Positions 26,540 to 34,923 of a DNA stretch of 64,000 bases are shown here, one piece after another (positions within the stretch are counted from its first letter, which is position 1; each line of letters opens with the position of its first letter). The translations under genes and the position numbers were made by a program. The notes under the pieces are model-generated. The model ran no database searches and had not been told where the DNA came from. It was given only the letters and a program-made list of their open reading frames with translations. Source of the stretch: CAJBVG01 sp943371425. GTDB taxonomy: Bacteria; Bacteroidota; Bacteroidia; Sphingobacteriales; Sphingobacteriaceae. The stretch is from positions 124,001-188,000 of the forward strand of contig CALRUR010000004.1 of assembly GCA_943371425.1 (NCBI GenBank), given 5' to 3'.

Positions 26540-27429
26540 AATCTATCTTAATAACTGGAGCCTCAGGCTTTGTAGCTCAAAATCTAATTTCTTATCTTAA
26601 AAATAGAAATCTTCAAACTTTGTCATACGACAGAAGGATGGGTCACGATTTTAAGAATATTGATACCATAGTTCATCTTGCAGGTAAAGCGCACGACCTA
26701 AAAAATGTTTCAATACCGCAGGAATACTATGATGCAAATTTTGAACTTACTAAAAAACTCTATAAGCAATTCCTAGAATCGGATGCAAAAAAGTTTATTT
26801 TCATTAGCTCTGTAAAAGCTAGTGCCGACAATGTGGATACAGTATTATCAGAAGATGAAATACCTAATCCTCAAACTCATTATGGTAAATCTAAATTGCA
26901 AGCTGAAGAGTATATTACTTCACAAATCCTTCCAGAAGGTAAAAGTTATTACATTCTAAGACCATGCATGATTCACGGGCCAGGTAATAAAGGTAATTTA
27001 AATCTATTATACAAAGTTGTGGCAAAAGGAATACCTTGGCCTTTGGCTAATTTTAATAATAAAAGATCTTTTTTGAGTGTAGAAAATTTATGCTTTGTAA
27101 TTAGTGAAATTATAGAGAGGGATGATATTCCATCTGAAATTTATAATATAGCCGACGACAAGCCTATTTCCACAAATGAATTGATTACTATAATTTCTAC
27201 TAGTTTAAATAAGAGACCTAAACTTTGGAAGATAAACGCATTAATAATTAAGAGTATTGCTAGTATTGGAGATATAATTAGATTACCTTTAAATACCGAG
27301 CGATTAAAGAAATTGACCGAAAGTTATATAGTATCAAATTCTAAATTAAAAAAAGCAATTGCAAAAGAGTTACCTTTAACATCTGTTGAAGGACTTAAAT
27401 TAACGCTTAATTCTTTTATAAATGATTAA
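26536..27429 (+). CDS. NAD-dependent sugar epimerase/reductase (WbpV-like)
   Basis: Extended SDR of 297 aa: GASGFVAQNLISYL cofactor loop, VHLAGKAHD, the Ser of FISSVKAS and the YGKSK Tyr/Lys pair, then RPCMIHGPGNKGN. Immediately followed by a WbpL-like phosphoglycosyltransferase, it matches the WbpV/WbpL pairing in which a 4-keto sugar nucleotide from WbpM is reduced (QuiNAc or FucNAc) and then loaded on undecaprenyl phosphate. WbpM-like protein is encoded at 29030, completing the route. Starts with GTG 26536 in the preceding stop; overlaps the next gene by eight bases. Confidence 0.87.
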   Translation: MKSILITGASGFVAQNLISYLKNRNLQTLSYDRRMGHDFKNIDTIVHLAGKAHDLKNVSIPQEYYDANFELTKKLYKQFLESDAKKFIFISSVKASADNVDTVLSEDEIPNPQTHYGKSKLQAEEYITSQILPEGKSYYILRPCMIHGPGNKGNLNLLYKVVAKGIPWPLANFNNKRSFLSVENLCFVISEIIERDDIPSEIYNIADDKPISTNELITIISTSLNKRPKLWKINALIIKSIASIGDIIRLPLNTERLKKLTESYIVSNSKLKKAIAKELPLTSVEGLKLTLNSFIND

Positions 27430-28384
27430 TCATATTTGGATTTATTTTCCTCTATTTTTTTTATTAGAATATCTATATTTCAAGATTGCAGATAGGTTTA
27501 ATATCATTGATAAACCTAATGAACGAAGTTCACATAATGTTGTAACAATAAGAGGTGCAGGTATTATTTTTCCTCTTGCATTTATTATTACTTTTTTAAG
27601 TTTTAATAATTATGAAAACTATTGGCCATTAATTATTGGTACAGTAGCAATAAGTACGATAAGCTTTTTAGATGATGTACTTACTTTGAGTAATAAATAT
27701 AGAATTGTTATTCATTTTTCATCAGTCGCTTTATTACTTTATCAATCTAATTTATTCGAAATAAATCCGTTTTATTTATTACCTGCTTTTATTTTAGTTG
27801 TTGGGGTTATTAATGCATACAATTTTATGGATGGCATAAATGGCATACATGTACTCTACTCTTTAGTTAGCATATTTACATTATATCTAATCTCTGAATA
27901 CGATATAAATTTGTTACCTACAGATGTATTTACAGGCTTAATTGCATCTTTAATTGTATTTGCTTTTTTTAATGTAAGAAAGAAAGCAAAATGTTTTTCG
28001 GGTGATATTGGTAGTATTTCAATTGCATTTATACTTTCATTTTTAATCATTCAGTTAATTATCAAGTCAACAGACTTTAGGTGGATACTATTATTAGGCA
28101 TATATGGCATTGATTCTGTTGGTACAATTATTTTAAGATTAATTAGAAAAGAAAATATTTTCATTGCTCATCGATCGCACTTTTATCAGCATCTAGCCAA
28201 TGAAAGGAAAATTTCTCATATTTATATTGCTATTGGGTATGCTTTTGCTCAATTATTATTTAATGGAGTTTTATTATACGGCAGCCTATTAACTGTATTA
28301 TTATCGAGTACGTTTTTGATTGGTTTTTATATTCTATTACGAATAAAACTCGAGGGATTTCAAAAATTATTTGTTAAATACTAA
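27422..28384 (+). CDS. wbpL: Undecaprenyl-phosphate sugar-1-phosphate transferase (WbpL/WecA family)
   Basis: A 320 aa integral membrane protein with about 10-11 hydrophobic segments, of the MraY/WecA (PNPT) superfamily. It has the NERSSHN loop near the N terminus, the Asp pair FLDDVLTLSNK, the N-x-x-D-G active-site motif YNFMDGINGIH, CFSGDIGSIS and the cytoplasmic AHRSHFYQHL histidine motif. It starts glycan assembly by putting a sugar-1-phosphate on undecaprenyl phosphate. Coupled to the WbpV-like gene by an eight-base overlap. A second PNPT at 32272 belongs to a different subfamily. Confidence 0.9.
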   Translation: MINHIWIYFPLFFLLEYLYFKIADRFNIIDKPNERSSHNVVTIRGAGIIFPLAFIITFLSFNNYENYWPLIIGTVAISTISFLDDVLTLSNKYRIVIHFSSVALLLYQSNLFEINPFYLLPAFILVVGVINAYNFMDGINGIHVLYSLVSIFTLYLISEYDINLLPTDVFTGLIASLIVFAFFNVRKKAKCFSGDIGSISIAFILSFLIIQLIIKSTDFRWILLLGIYGIDSVGTIILRLIRKENIFIAHRSHFYQHLANERKISHIYIAIGYAFAQLLFNGVLLYGSLLTVLLSSTFLIGFYILLRIKLEGFQKLFVKY

Positions 28385-28386
28385 AA

Positions 28387-28893
28387 TTGAGAAAAATACT
28401 TTTATACGGTTATGGTGGCTATGCAAAAGTCCTTGCTGAGCTATTATTAAACAGTGGATACAGTTGGATAGGAGTTTTTGATGATAATAATTTAGAGTCA
28501 CCAAACCCTCAAATAAAGTATTTGGGAAAGTATTCTGAAGATATTTACCCCGATTTACGCATAATATTAGCGATAGGCAGTAGCCCGATACGACAAAAAT
28601 TGTCAGGATTAATTAAGCATTCGTTTGAAACTTTTATTCATTCATCCGCTTTTGTATCAAATTCAGCACAAATTGGCGAAGGAACTGTTATTTTGCAAAA
28701 TGTTGTAATTCAACACAATGTAAGCATTGGTAAACATTGTATTTTAAATATTCAAACCAGTATCGATCACGATACATTAATTAACGATTTCGTTCATATT
28801 GCCCCACATGCCTATTTAGGAAGCAATTGCACAGTTTCAGCCCTTTCTGACCTACTTCCAGGTCAAATAATTCCCCGATTCAGTAATATTTAA
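28387..28893 (+). CDS. NeuD/PglD-like sugar acetyltransferase, C-terminally truncated
   Basis: The 168 aa product starts from TTG 28387, two bases after the wbpL stop. It has the Rossmann-like N-terminal PglD domain (LLYGYGGYAKVLAELLL; VFDDNN) and hexapeptide repeats (IGEGTVILQNVVIQHNVSIG) with a likely catalytic His in SIDHDTLI. Family members usually run to about 200-215 aa and end with several further coils and a GNPAK-type tail. Here the sequence leaves the family pattern at about residue 148 and ends in LLPGQIIPRFSNI. No continuation of the beta-helix appears in either other frame, so this is a 3' truncation rather than a frameshift. It may be inactive. Confidence 0.75.
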   Translation: MRKILLYGYGGYAKVLAELLLNSGYSWIGVFDDNNLESPNPQIKYLGKYSEDIYPDLRIILAIGSSPIRQKLSGLIKHSFETFIHSSAFVSNSAQIGEGTVILQNVVIQHNVSIGKHCILNIQTSIDHDTLINDFVHIAPHAYLGSNCTVSALSDLLPGQIIPRFSNI

Positions 28894-29000
28894 TTCTTTT
28901 TTTATCAAAAAATTCAAAATTTTGATTCACATATCTAATTTTGGATGTTATTTTTAAAATTATAATATTCTTACGATAGTTATTATCATTTAAAATGCAA

Positions 29001-29008
29001 TATCTTTG
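29001..29008 (+). promoter_or_regulatory. Bacteroidota -7 element (TATCTTTG) for the WbpM-like gene
   Basis: TATCTTTG is an exact match to the TAnnTTTG consensus of the Bacteroidota primary sigma factor. It lies 21 bases before ATG 29030, giving a leader of roughly 17 nt. No TTG is present at the usual distance upstream, so the -33 element is weak. It suggests that wbpM and the genes after it have their own transcription start within the locus. Confidence 0.6.
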
Positions 29009-29029
29009 TAATTCTTTACAGTATTAACC

Positions 29030-30940
29030 ATGCCATTGATACAAAAAATTCTGAGTCGCTATACAGGCAAGTATGCCTCAAGGTGGCTTGTTCTTTTTAT
29101 AGACATGTGCCTAGTTACCATCGCATATTTAATAGCTTGGGTGGTAAGGTTCAATTTTCAGGTAGATCAAATTAGTTTATTTGAGGTAACCGCGAGCTTC
29201 TATTTTATAGCAGCTATTTATTTAACATTCTTTTTTGTATTCAAATCATTCGTTGGAGTTATTCGCCATACGAGTATGTATGATACGATTAAAATAATAC
29301 AGGCAACTTCAGCTTCGGCCATAACTGCTTTTATTGCTTCTTTTGCTTACAGATCCATCGGCGGTGAACATTCATATCCTATTCCAAGCTCAATTATACT
29401 AATACATGCATTATTGAGTATTTTCATGCTAATATCTGCACGAATTGTATTTAAAGCTGCCTTTATAACCATTGCAGGTATGGGTGATGGAGTAAAAAGG
29501 AATGTGTTAATTTATGGTGCCGGTCAATCTGGTATTATTACCCTTAACACCTTAAGCCAAGATTCAAGGTCGGAAGTAAATGTAGTTGGGTTTATAGATG
29601 ATAATTCTAGTAAAATCGGAAAGACACTTGCCGGCATTAAAATTTATTCGGCTGATGAAGCATTAAATGGAATGCTAGATAAGCGAAGTATTTCTGAAGT
29701 AATTCTATCTATACAAAACATCTCTTCTATACGTAAATCGGAAATCGTAAATCGTTGTTTGGAAATGAACGTACAAGTAAAAAATGTACCACCTATTTCT
29801 AGATGGATAAACGGGGAGCTTAGTTCTAGGCAGATTAAAGCTGTACGAATTGAAGACTTATTAAATCGGGAACCAATTAAACTTAATCAAGAAAATATTT
29901 TTAACGAATTAACTGGTAAAATAATTATGATTACGGGCGCAGCTGGTTCTATTGGTTCAGAAATTGCCCGCCAAGTAGTTTCATATAAACCTAAAATGGT
30001 GTTATTTGTAGATCAAGCAGAAACACCAATGTATGAGCTTGAAATAAATCTTCGCAAACGAATAGAGCGATATCATGTAATGACCAAATTCATTATAGCC
30101 GATGTTTCGGATATAAGTGCCATGGAACGCATTTTTATAGAATACCAACCTACCAAAGTTTTTCACGCAGCTGCATATAAACATGTTCCATTAATGGAAT
30201 CAAATCCGCATGAAGCAGTTCGTGTAAATGCCTTAGGGACGAAAAATATGGCCGACCTCTCTATGAAACATGGAGTAAAGAAGTTTGTAATGGTTTCAAC
30301 AGATAAGGCGGTAAACCCAACCAATGTAATGGGTGCTACCAAACGCATTGCAGAAATGTACATACAATGCTTAAGCCAATTAAATAATCATTCTACTGCA
30401 TTTATAACTACTCGTTTTGGAAACGTATTAGGTTCAAATGGTTCTGTTATTCCGATGTTTAAGAAACAAATTGATGCAGGAGGACCTATTACAGTTACCC
30501 ATCCTGAAATCACTAGATACTTTATGACTATACCTGAGGCCTGCCAATTAGTATTAGAAGCGGGTTCAATGGGTAATGGTGGCGAAATTTTCATTTTTGA
30601 CATGGGTGAATCTGTAAAAATTATTGATGTAGCAAAAAATATGATTAAACTTTCGGGTTTAACCTTAGGAAAAGATATTCAAATTGAAATTACAGGCTTA
30701 CGCCCAGGCGAAAAGTTATACGAGGAATTGTTAAACGACTCCGAAAACAACTTGCCAACTTACAACCCTAAAATAAAGATTGCAAATGTTCAGGAATACG
30801 AATATTCTTATGTTAAAGAGGAGTTCAGCAAATTGGAGGCATATTGCAAATCTAATGATCATTTAGAATTGGTATCTCAAATTAAACTCATGGTTAAAGA
30901 GTATGTGAGCAATAATTCTATTTACGAAACGCTAGATTAA
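29030..30940 (+). CDS. wbpM: UDP-GlcNAc 4,6-dehydratase, membrane-bound (WbpM/CapD/PglF type)
   Basis: A 636 aa protein with four N-terminal membrane helices (about 18-130), a nucleotide-binding CoA-binding-like domain (LIYGAGQSGIITLNTL, about 162-177) and a C-terminal SDR dehydratase domain (MITGAAGSIGSEIARQV, about 298-314; FHAAAYKHVPLME; STDKAVNPTNVMGATKR). As in WbpM/PglF, the catalytic Tyr of the YxxxK motif is replaced by Met (MGATK), which is normal for this subgroup. It makes UDP-2-acetamido-2,6-dideoxy-4-hexulose, precursor of QuiNAc, FucNAc or bacillosamine. Preceded by its own promoter box; the nearby WbpV/WbpL-like genes would use its product. Confidence 0.94.
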   Translation: MPLIQKILSRYTGKYASRWLVLFIDMCLVTIAYLIAWVVRFNFQVDQISLFEVTASFYFIAAIYLTFFFVFKSFVGVIRHTSMYDTIKIIQATSASAITAFIASFAYRSIGGEHSYPIPSSIILIHALLSIFMLISARIVFKAAFITIAGMGDGVKRNVLIYGAGQSGIITLNTLSQDSRSEVNVVGFIDDNSSKIGKTLAGIKIYSADEALNGMLDKRSISEVILSIQNISSIRKSEIVNRCLEMNVQVKNVPPISRWINGELSSRQIKAVRIEDLLNREPIKLNQENIFNELTGKIIMITGAAGSIGSEIARQVVSYKPKMVLFVDQAETPMYELEINLRKRIERYHVMTKFIIADVSDISAMERIFIEYQPTKVFHAAAYKHVPLMESNPHEAVRVNALGTKNMADLSMKHGVKKFVMVSTDKAVNPTNVMGATKRIAEMYIQCLSQLNNHSTAFITTRFGNVLGSNGSVIPMFKKQIDAGGPITVTHPEITRYFMTIPEACQLVLEAGSMGNGGEIFIFDMGESVKIIDVAKNMIKLSGLTLGKDIQIEITGLRPGEKLYEELLNDSENNLPTYNPKIKIANVQEYEYSYVKEEFSKLEAYCKSNDHLELVSQIKLMVKEYVSNNSIYETLD

Positions 30941-30974
30941 CTCAGCCCTTAACTTTTTTTTAACATTAAACTCG

Positions 30975-30982
30975 TATCTTCG
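30975..30982 (+). promoter_or_regulatory. Promoter -7-like element (TATCTTCG) three bases before the start codon
   Basis: TATCTTCG matches TAnnTTTG with one change (T to C at position 7). It sits inside a perfect 5-bp inverted repeat, ACTCG-TATCTT-CGAGT (30970-30985), and only three bases separate it from ATG 30986. If used, transcription would start at or near the start codon and the mRNA would be leaderless. The preceding T-rich run (30951-30961) could be the tail of a weak terminator. Confidence 0.4.
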
Positions 30983-30985
30983 AGT

Positions 30986-32281
30986 ATGCGTGTTTTTCTC
31001 TTCACCTTCTGGTTTTTACCCGATAACAGGACTGCTGTAAATAGAATTAAATACTTCAAAAAGAAATTTATTGAAGCCGAAATTGATTTACATCTTGTTT
31101 ACTGCGATGATAGTTTACCCCAATCTCATCAGAATAACTTATTTTATAAAATCCCACATGTTCATTTTTTTTATAAGTTCTCTAGGTACTTAATCAAAAA
31201 ACAATGGTTAACTATGTACAAAATCGTGCATTTTTTTTACATCATCAGTAGAAAAAGAGATGTGTATGATTTTTACAGAAATTTTAGAGCCATTGAATCG
31301 AAGAAAGCTACCGTATATCATAAAAATGATGTGATAATTACTTCGGCCCCTCCATATTCAGCATTAAATATTGGCTATTATTTAAAAAGAAAGTATGGCG
31401 TAAAATGGATTATTGATTATCGTGATCCTTGGACTTTAGGTTATTCTACTTTAAGCTATAGTAACTTTGCAGATAAGCTTAGGAAACTAATTCAACGTAA
31501 AGAAGAATTAAAATTTTTAGAATCGGCAGATCAAATTATTACAGTTTCTGATAGCTTATGTAAAATGTTTCCTTCAAAATTTCAACATAAAATACATGTT
31601 GTTCCGAATGGTGCAAATACCGATGAAATGGATTTGTCTAAAATTAATTCGAACCCCGAAACATTTTCAATTGTATATGCCGGAACGATGCATTCACAGC
31701 AATTTGAGAATGTATATTTCTTTGAAGTTGTACGGCAATTTATTATTGAAGAAAATATAAAGCCAGAAAATTTTAAAATTCATTTTGTAGGAGCGGCAGA
31801 ATCCGCTGAGTTGAAATCAGAACTTAGTAAATATGATTTGCATGAATATGTGAATTGCACGAGTAGGGTTGAGCTATCCGTGCTATATGAATTTATGTAC
31901 GAAGCATCGATGTTTTTACATTTGAGATACTCAGAGCGCGATAAAATTATTACTTCAAAGCAGTATGATTATTTAGCATTACAAAAACCAATTTTATTGC
32001 CAGAATCGGATAATGGCGATTTAGAAGAAAGTATTCTTAAAAACAACGCAGGCTATGTTTGTAAAAATAAAGATGAATTAATTTATATATTACGTCAAGA
32101 ATATTATAAATTTATGAATAATACAAATGTTAGAATTTATAGAGACGAGAATTTTATAAATCAGATTAGCAGAAATTACGCCTCAAATAAATTATTGGAA
32201 TTATTGTACGGAGAAAGTATACCTCGAACTAAACTCGAAAAAGATATAGATTTGAAATTTACAAATGTAAAATGGAATTAG
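30986..32281 (+). CDS. Glycosyltransferase family 4
   Basis: A 431 aa GT-B enzyme. The N terminus (FTFWFLPDNRTAVNRIKYF) is typical of GT4 enzymes in Bacteroidota. Further motifs are ITSAPPYSALNIG, WIIDYRDPWT (D-R-D/P pattern), HVVPNGAN, FSIVYAGTMHS opening the C-terminal lobe at about 228, and LALQKPILLP near the end; the E-x7-E motif is degenerate. It ends with a 10-base overlap with the second WecA-like gene. The 45-base gap before it carries the TATCTTCG element, so it may begin a separate transcript. Confidence 0.87.
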   Translation: MRVFLFTFWFLPDNRTAVNRIKYFKKKFIEAEIDLHLVYCDDSLPQSHQNNLFYKIPHVHFFYKFSRYLIKKQWLTMYKIVHFFYIISRKRDVYDFYRNFRAIESKKATVYHKNDVIITSAPPYSALNIGYYLKRKYGVKWIIDYRDPWTLGYSTLSYSNFADKLRKLIQRKEELKFLESADQIITVSDSLCKMFPSKFQHKIHVVPNGANTDEMDLSKINSNPETFSIVYAGTMHSQQFENVYFFEVVRQFIIEENIKPENFKIHFVGAAESAELKSELSKYDLHEYVNCTSRVELSVLYEFMYEASMFLHLRYSERDKIITSKQYDYLALQKPILLPESDNGDLEESILKNNAGYVCKNKDELIYILRQEYYKFMNNTNVRIYRDENFINQISRNYASNKLLELLYGESIPRTKLEKDIDLKFTNVKWN

Positions 32282-33321
32282 CGAAACTTATTCTACTTCT
32301 TTGTACCTCCTTTGGTTTTGTGTGGTTTGCAATACCTACGCTGATAAAGGTTGCTCATAATGGAAATTTTTTCGACAAACCAGATCATATAAGAAAAGTG
32401 CATGAAACGAGTATCCCCAATATTGGCGGGGTTGCCATATTTTTTGGTTTTTTATTTGCCTGTATTATTTTTTTGAAAGCTACAGCAATTGAGTATGGTA
32501 ATTTTTTACTTGGGGCCTCCATGATAATTTTTAGTATGGGTATACGCGACGATATGTTGGGGTTAAATGCCTATGTGAAAATTGGGCTTCAATTAATTTC
32601 AGCATTTTTGGTTGTATATTTTGCAGATGTTCGGATCGATAGTTTGTACGGATTATTTGGAGTTGAACTTCTACCGGTATATGTTTCAATACCCTTTTCA
32701 ATTTTTACTATTATTGTAATTACAAATTCCATTAATTTAATAGACGGGATAGATGGATTAGCAGCCAATATTGGCATTGTTATTTGTGCAGTGTATGGTA
32801 TTATGTTTTACGACATGGGCCAACCAGGATGGAGCAGAATTGCTTTCGCATTGTGTGGAGCATTGTTAGGATTTATCAAGTTTAATTTTTCTCCGGCAAA
32901 AATTTTTATGGGCGATACCGGTGCATACATTGTAGGTTTTATTTTAGCTATTTTAACTATTCAGTTCATTGAGTTAAACAGGTTTGATACCTTAACCAAT
33001 CCTACACCATATATTAAATCGGCACCCGCTGTAGGTATAGGTTTTTTGTTTGTGCCATTGTTTGATACGCTCAGAGCCTTCTCTATTCGCATTGCTAGTG
33101 GCAAATCACCATTCTTTGCAGACCGCCAGCATTTACATCATTTCTTATTAGACAAGAATTGGTCGCATAGGCAAATAAGTTTATTCCTTCCATTTCTAAG
33201 CTTAGTATTTATTATACTTTGCTTGTTAATGCAAAATATAGGCAGTTTTGCAATGATTACTTCCTTGGTACTCATTGGTATTTCCGGTCATTTTTTATTA
33301 CAATATTTAAAAAGAAAATAA
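32272..33321 (+). CDS. wecA: Undecaprenyl-phosphate GlcNAc-1-phosphate transferase-like (WecA/TagO type)
   Basis: A 349 aa polytopic protein (about 11 membrane segments) of the PNPT superfamily. Motifs: KPDHIRKVHETSIPNIGG with the conserved loop, GIRDDMLGL (Asp-Asp), LIDGIDGLAA (N/I-x-x-D-G active site), FMGDTGAYIVGF and the C-terminal ADRQHLHHFLL histidine motif. Bacteroidota WecA-like proteins use UDP-GlcNAc or related sugars. It overlaps the preceding glycosyltransferase by 10 bases and the RemB/Wzi-like gene by one (TAATG). Being a second initiator in the same locus, it may serve another glycan, for example LPS. Confidence 0.9.
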   Translation: MELAKLILLLCTSFGFVWFAIPTLIKVAHNGNFFDKPDHIRKVHETSIPNIGGVAIFFGFLFACIIFLKATAIEYGNFLLGASMIIFSMGIRDDMLGLNAYVKIGLQLISAFLVVYFADVRIDSLYGLFGVELLPVYVSIPFSIFTIIVITNSINLIDGIDGLAANIGIVICAVYGIMFYDMGQPGWSRIAFALCGALLGFIKFNFSPAKIFMGDTGAYIVGFILAILTIQFIELNRFDTLTNPTPYIKSAPAVGIGFLFVPLFDTLRAFSIRIASGKSPFFADRQHLHHFLLDKNWSHRQISLFLPFLSLVFIILCLLMQNIGSFAMITSLVLIGISGHFLLQYLKRK

Positions 33322-34880
33322 TGAAGTTTAAATTCTTACTATTTGTCTTTTTTCTGTTCTCTTTTTTCAAAACTAAAGCACAATTTAGGCCCATTTTTCA
33401 TTATTCTTCAGAGTTGAACTCTTGGTATGACGATTCGAAATTAAATCATACTTCCTTGCAACCATTTTATATAATTGATTCTTCGGTTCAAGAGAAAAGC
33501 AAAAGGAAATATTGGTTTGGCAGAAAATTATATGATGAACATTTGTTTCAATATAGATCACCAAAGTATAAAGTGAATATAGATTTTTTACCAGATATGT
33601 ATGTTGGCTCAGAAGGTGACGGTAGATTACTTTGGAATAATACTCGAGGATTAGACATTAACGGAATAGTTTCAAATAATTTTTCATTTGGGTTTCAATT
33701 ATATGAAACACAAACTTATTTCCCAAGATATTTAGACTCTGTAAATGTTTCTAAACAATCGGTGGTAGGGCAGGGCTGGATTGAACCACGAAATGGTTTG
33801 TTGAGACTTTATGATTATACGTATAGTACTGCACATATTGCATACAAGGCAGGAAATTTTAGTTTCCAACTTGCAAATGATAAGTTATTTTTAGGTGATG
33901 GTTATCGTTCTTTATTACTTTCGGATGTTTCATTACCATACCCATATTTTAAAGCAAGCTTTGAAACAAAACGATTACAATACTCATCTATTTACATGCA
34001 ACACATTGATCCTTTCGCACCCAAACTTTCGCAAGAATTAGGTCAACGGAAAAAGTGGTCAGTTATGCATTACTTTAATTGGAATTTTAACGATAAGTGG
34101 AGTTTAGGGTTATTCGATGCTGTTGTTTGGCAAGACGATGATAGTGTTGGAAAAAGAGGTTTTGAAATGAGTTATGCAAATCCCATTATTTTTTTAAGGG
34201 CAGCAGAATATACAACAGGCTCCTCTGATAATGCGTTAGTTGGATTTAACATTAAATATCAATGGAATAAAAACAATAAAATATATTCTCAAGTTTTACT
34301 CGACGAATTAAATGTTACGGAGTATTTTGCTAATAATGGATGGTGGGCAAATAAATTTGGTCTACAGCTTGGTATTCGTTCTCGAAATATATTTAAGGTT
34401 GAAAATTTGAATGGTTTTTCTGAATTTAATTTAGTAAAACCATATACATATTCACACAGAAACACATTAAGATCTTATACTAATTATGCAGATGCATTAG
34501 CTCATCCCTTAGGGGCTAATTTTATAGAAAATGTAAGTAGACTAGAATTTGCTTACAAGAGATGGAGACCTATAATACAAATTAATTTTGCTATGTATGG
34601 TGCTGATTCTGCAATTGGTAGTACAAATGTTGGAACCAACATATTGGCCTCTTATGATACAAGAGATAAGGAGTTTGGAAATAAAATCCTACAAGGCATT
34701 CCGGCTTCTTTGCTTTTTATAGACCTTCGCTTGGCATATGTGTTAAACCCTAAAACTAACTTACGTTTCGAGCTTGGATATATCTACAGAGATAATAAAA
34801 TTGATGGTATTTCTAACACCAACAACATCATTACTTTCGGGTTAAGAAGTTCGTTTAGAAATTTATACTTCGATCGATAA
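33321..34880 (+). CDS. Outer-membrane protein, Wzi/RemB-like capsule or gliding-related beta-barrel
   Basis: The start is ATG 33321, overlapping the preceding TAA. Frame extension upstream to 33219 exists but has no signal peptide at its head, whereas ATG 33321 gives a clean one (MKFKFLLFVFFLFSFFKTKA, cut near residue 20). The mature protein (about 500 aa) has alternating aromatic/polar strands, many W/Y/F and an aromatic Phe at the extreme end region (YFDR), as in outer-membrane barrels. The sequence resembles Flavobacterium RemB and capsule-assembly Wzi proteins: LFQYRSPKYKVNIDFLPD, GWIEPRNGLLRLYDY and ANDKLFLGDGYRSLLLSD. Role inferred: display or anchoring of the surface polysaccharide, or gliding. 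Confidence 0.78.
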   Translation: MKFKFLLFVFFLFSFFKTKAQFRPIFHYSSELNSWYDDSKLNHTSLQPFYIIDSSVQEKSKRKYWFGRKLYDEHLFQYRSPKYKVNIDFLPDMYVGSEGDGRLLWNNTRGLDINGIVSNNFSFGFQLYETQTYFPRYLDSVNVSKQSVVGQGWIEPRNGLLRLYDYTYSTAHIAYKAGNFSFQLANDKLFLGDGYRSLLLSDVSLPYPYFKASFETKRLQYSSIYMQHIDPFAPKLSQELGQRKKWSVMHYFNWNFNDKWSLGLFDAVVWQDDDSVGKRGFEMSYANPIIFLRAAEYTTGSSDNALVGFNIKYQWNKNNKIYSQVLLDELNVTEYFANNGWWANKFGLQLGIRSRNIFKVENLNGFSEFNLVKPYTYSHRNTLRSYTNYADALAHPLGANFIENVSRLEFAYKRWRPIIQINFAMYGADSAIGSTNVGTNILASYDTRDKEFGNKILQGIPASLLFIDLRLAYVLNPKTNLRFELGYIYRDNKIDGISNTNNIITFGLRSSFRNLYFDR

Positions 34881-34891
34881 AAGCACATTTA

Positions 34892-34923
34892 CTAATTTAT
34901 TAGTTCGCTAATTCGCAAGCTCG
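34892..34923. repeat. Period-8 degenerate array at the 3' end of dxs
   Basis: Reads on the plus strand as four consecutive 8-mers: CTAATTTA, TTAGTTCG, CTAATTCG, CAAGCTCG. It includes the dxs stop codon (TAG on the minus strand) and its last codons. The unit resembles the array at 37838 (CTAATTAG). Part of a set of short-period arrays clustered between 34.9 and 39.2 kb. Confidence 0.5.

Noticed and set aside
28904..28926. Hairpin ATCAAAA/TTTTGAT as terminator after the truncated acetyltransferase
   Set aside because: Seven A/T-rich pairs with no following U tract; too weak to call.
29030..30940. WbpM-like protein as inactive because Tyr of YxxxK is Met
   Set aside because: Met at this position is the rule in the WbpM/PglF subgroup.
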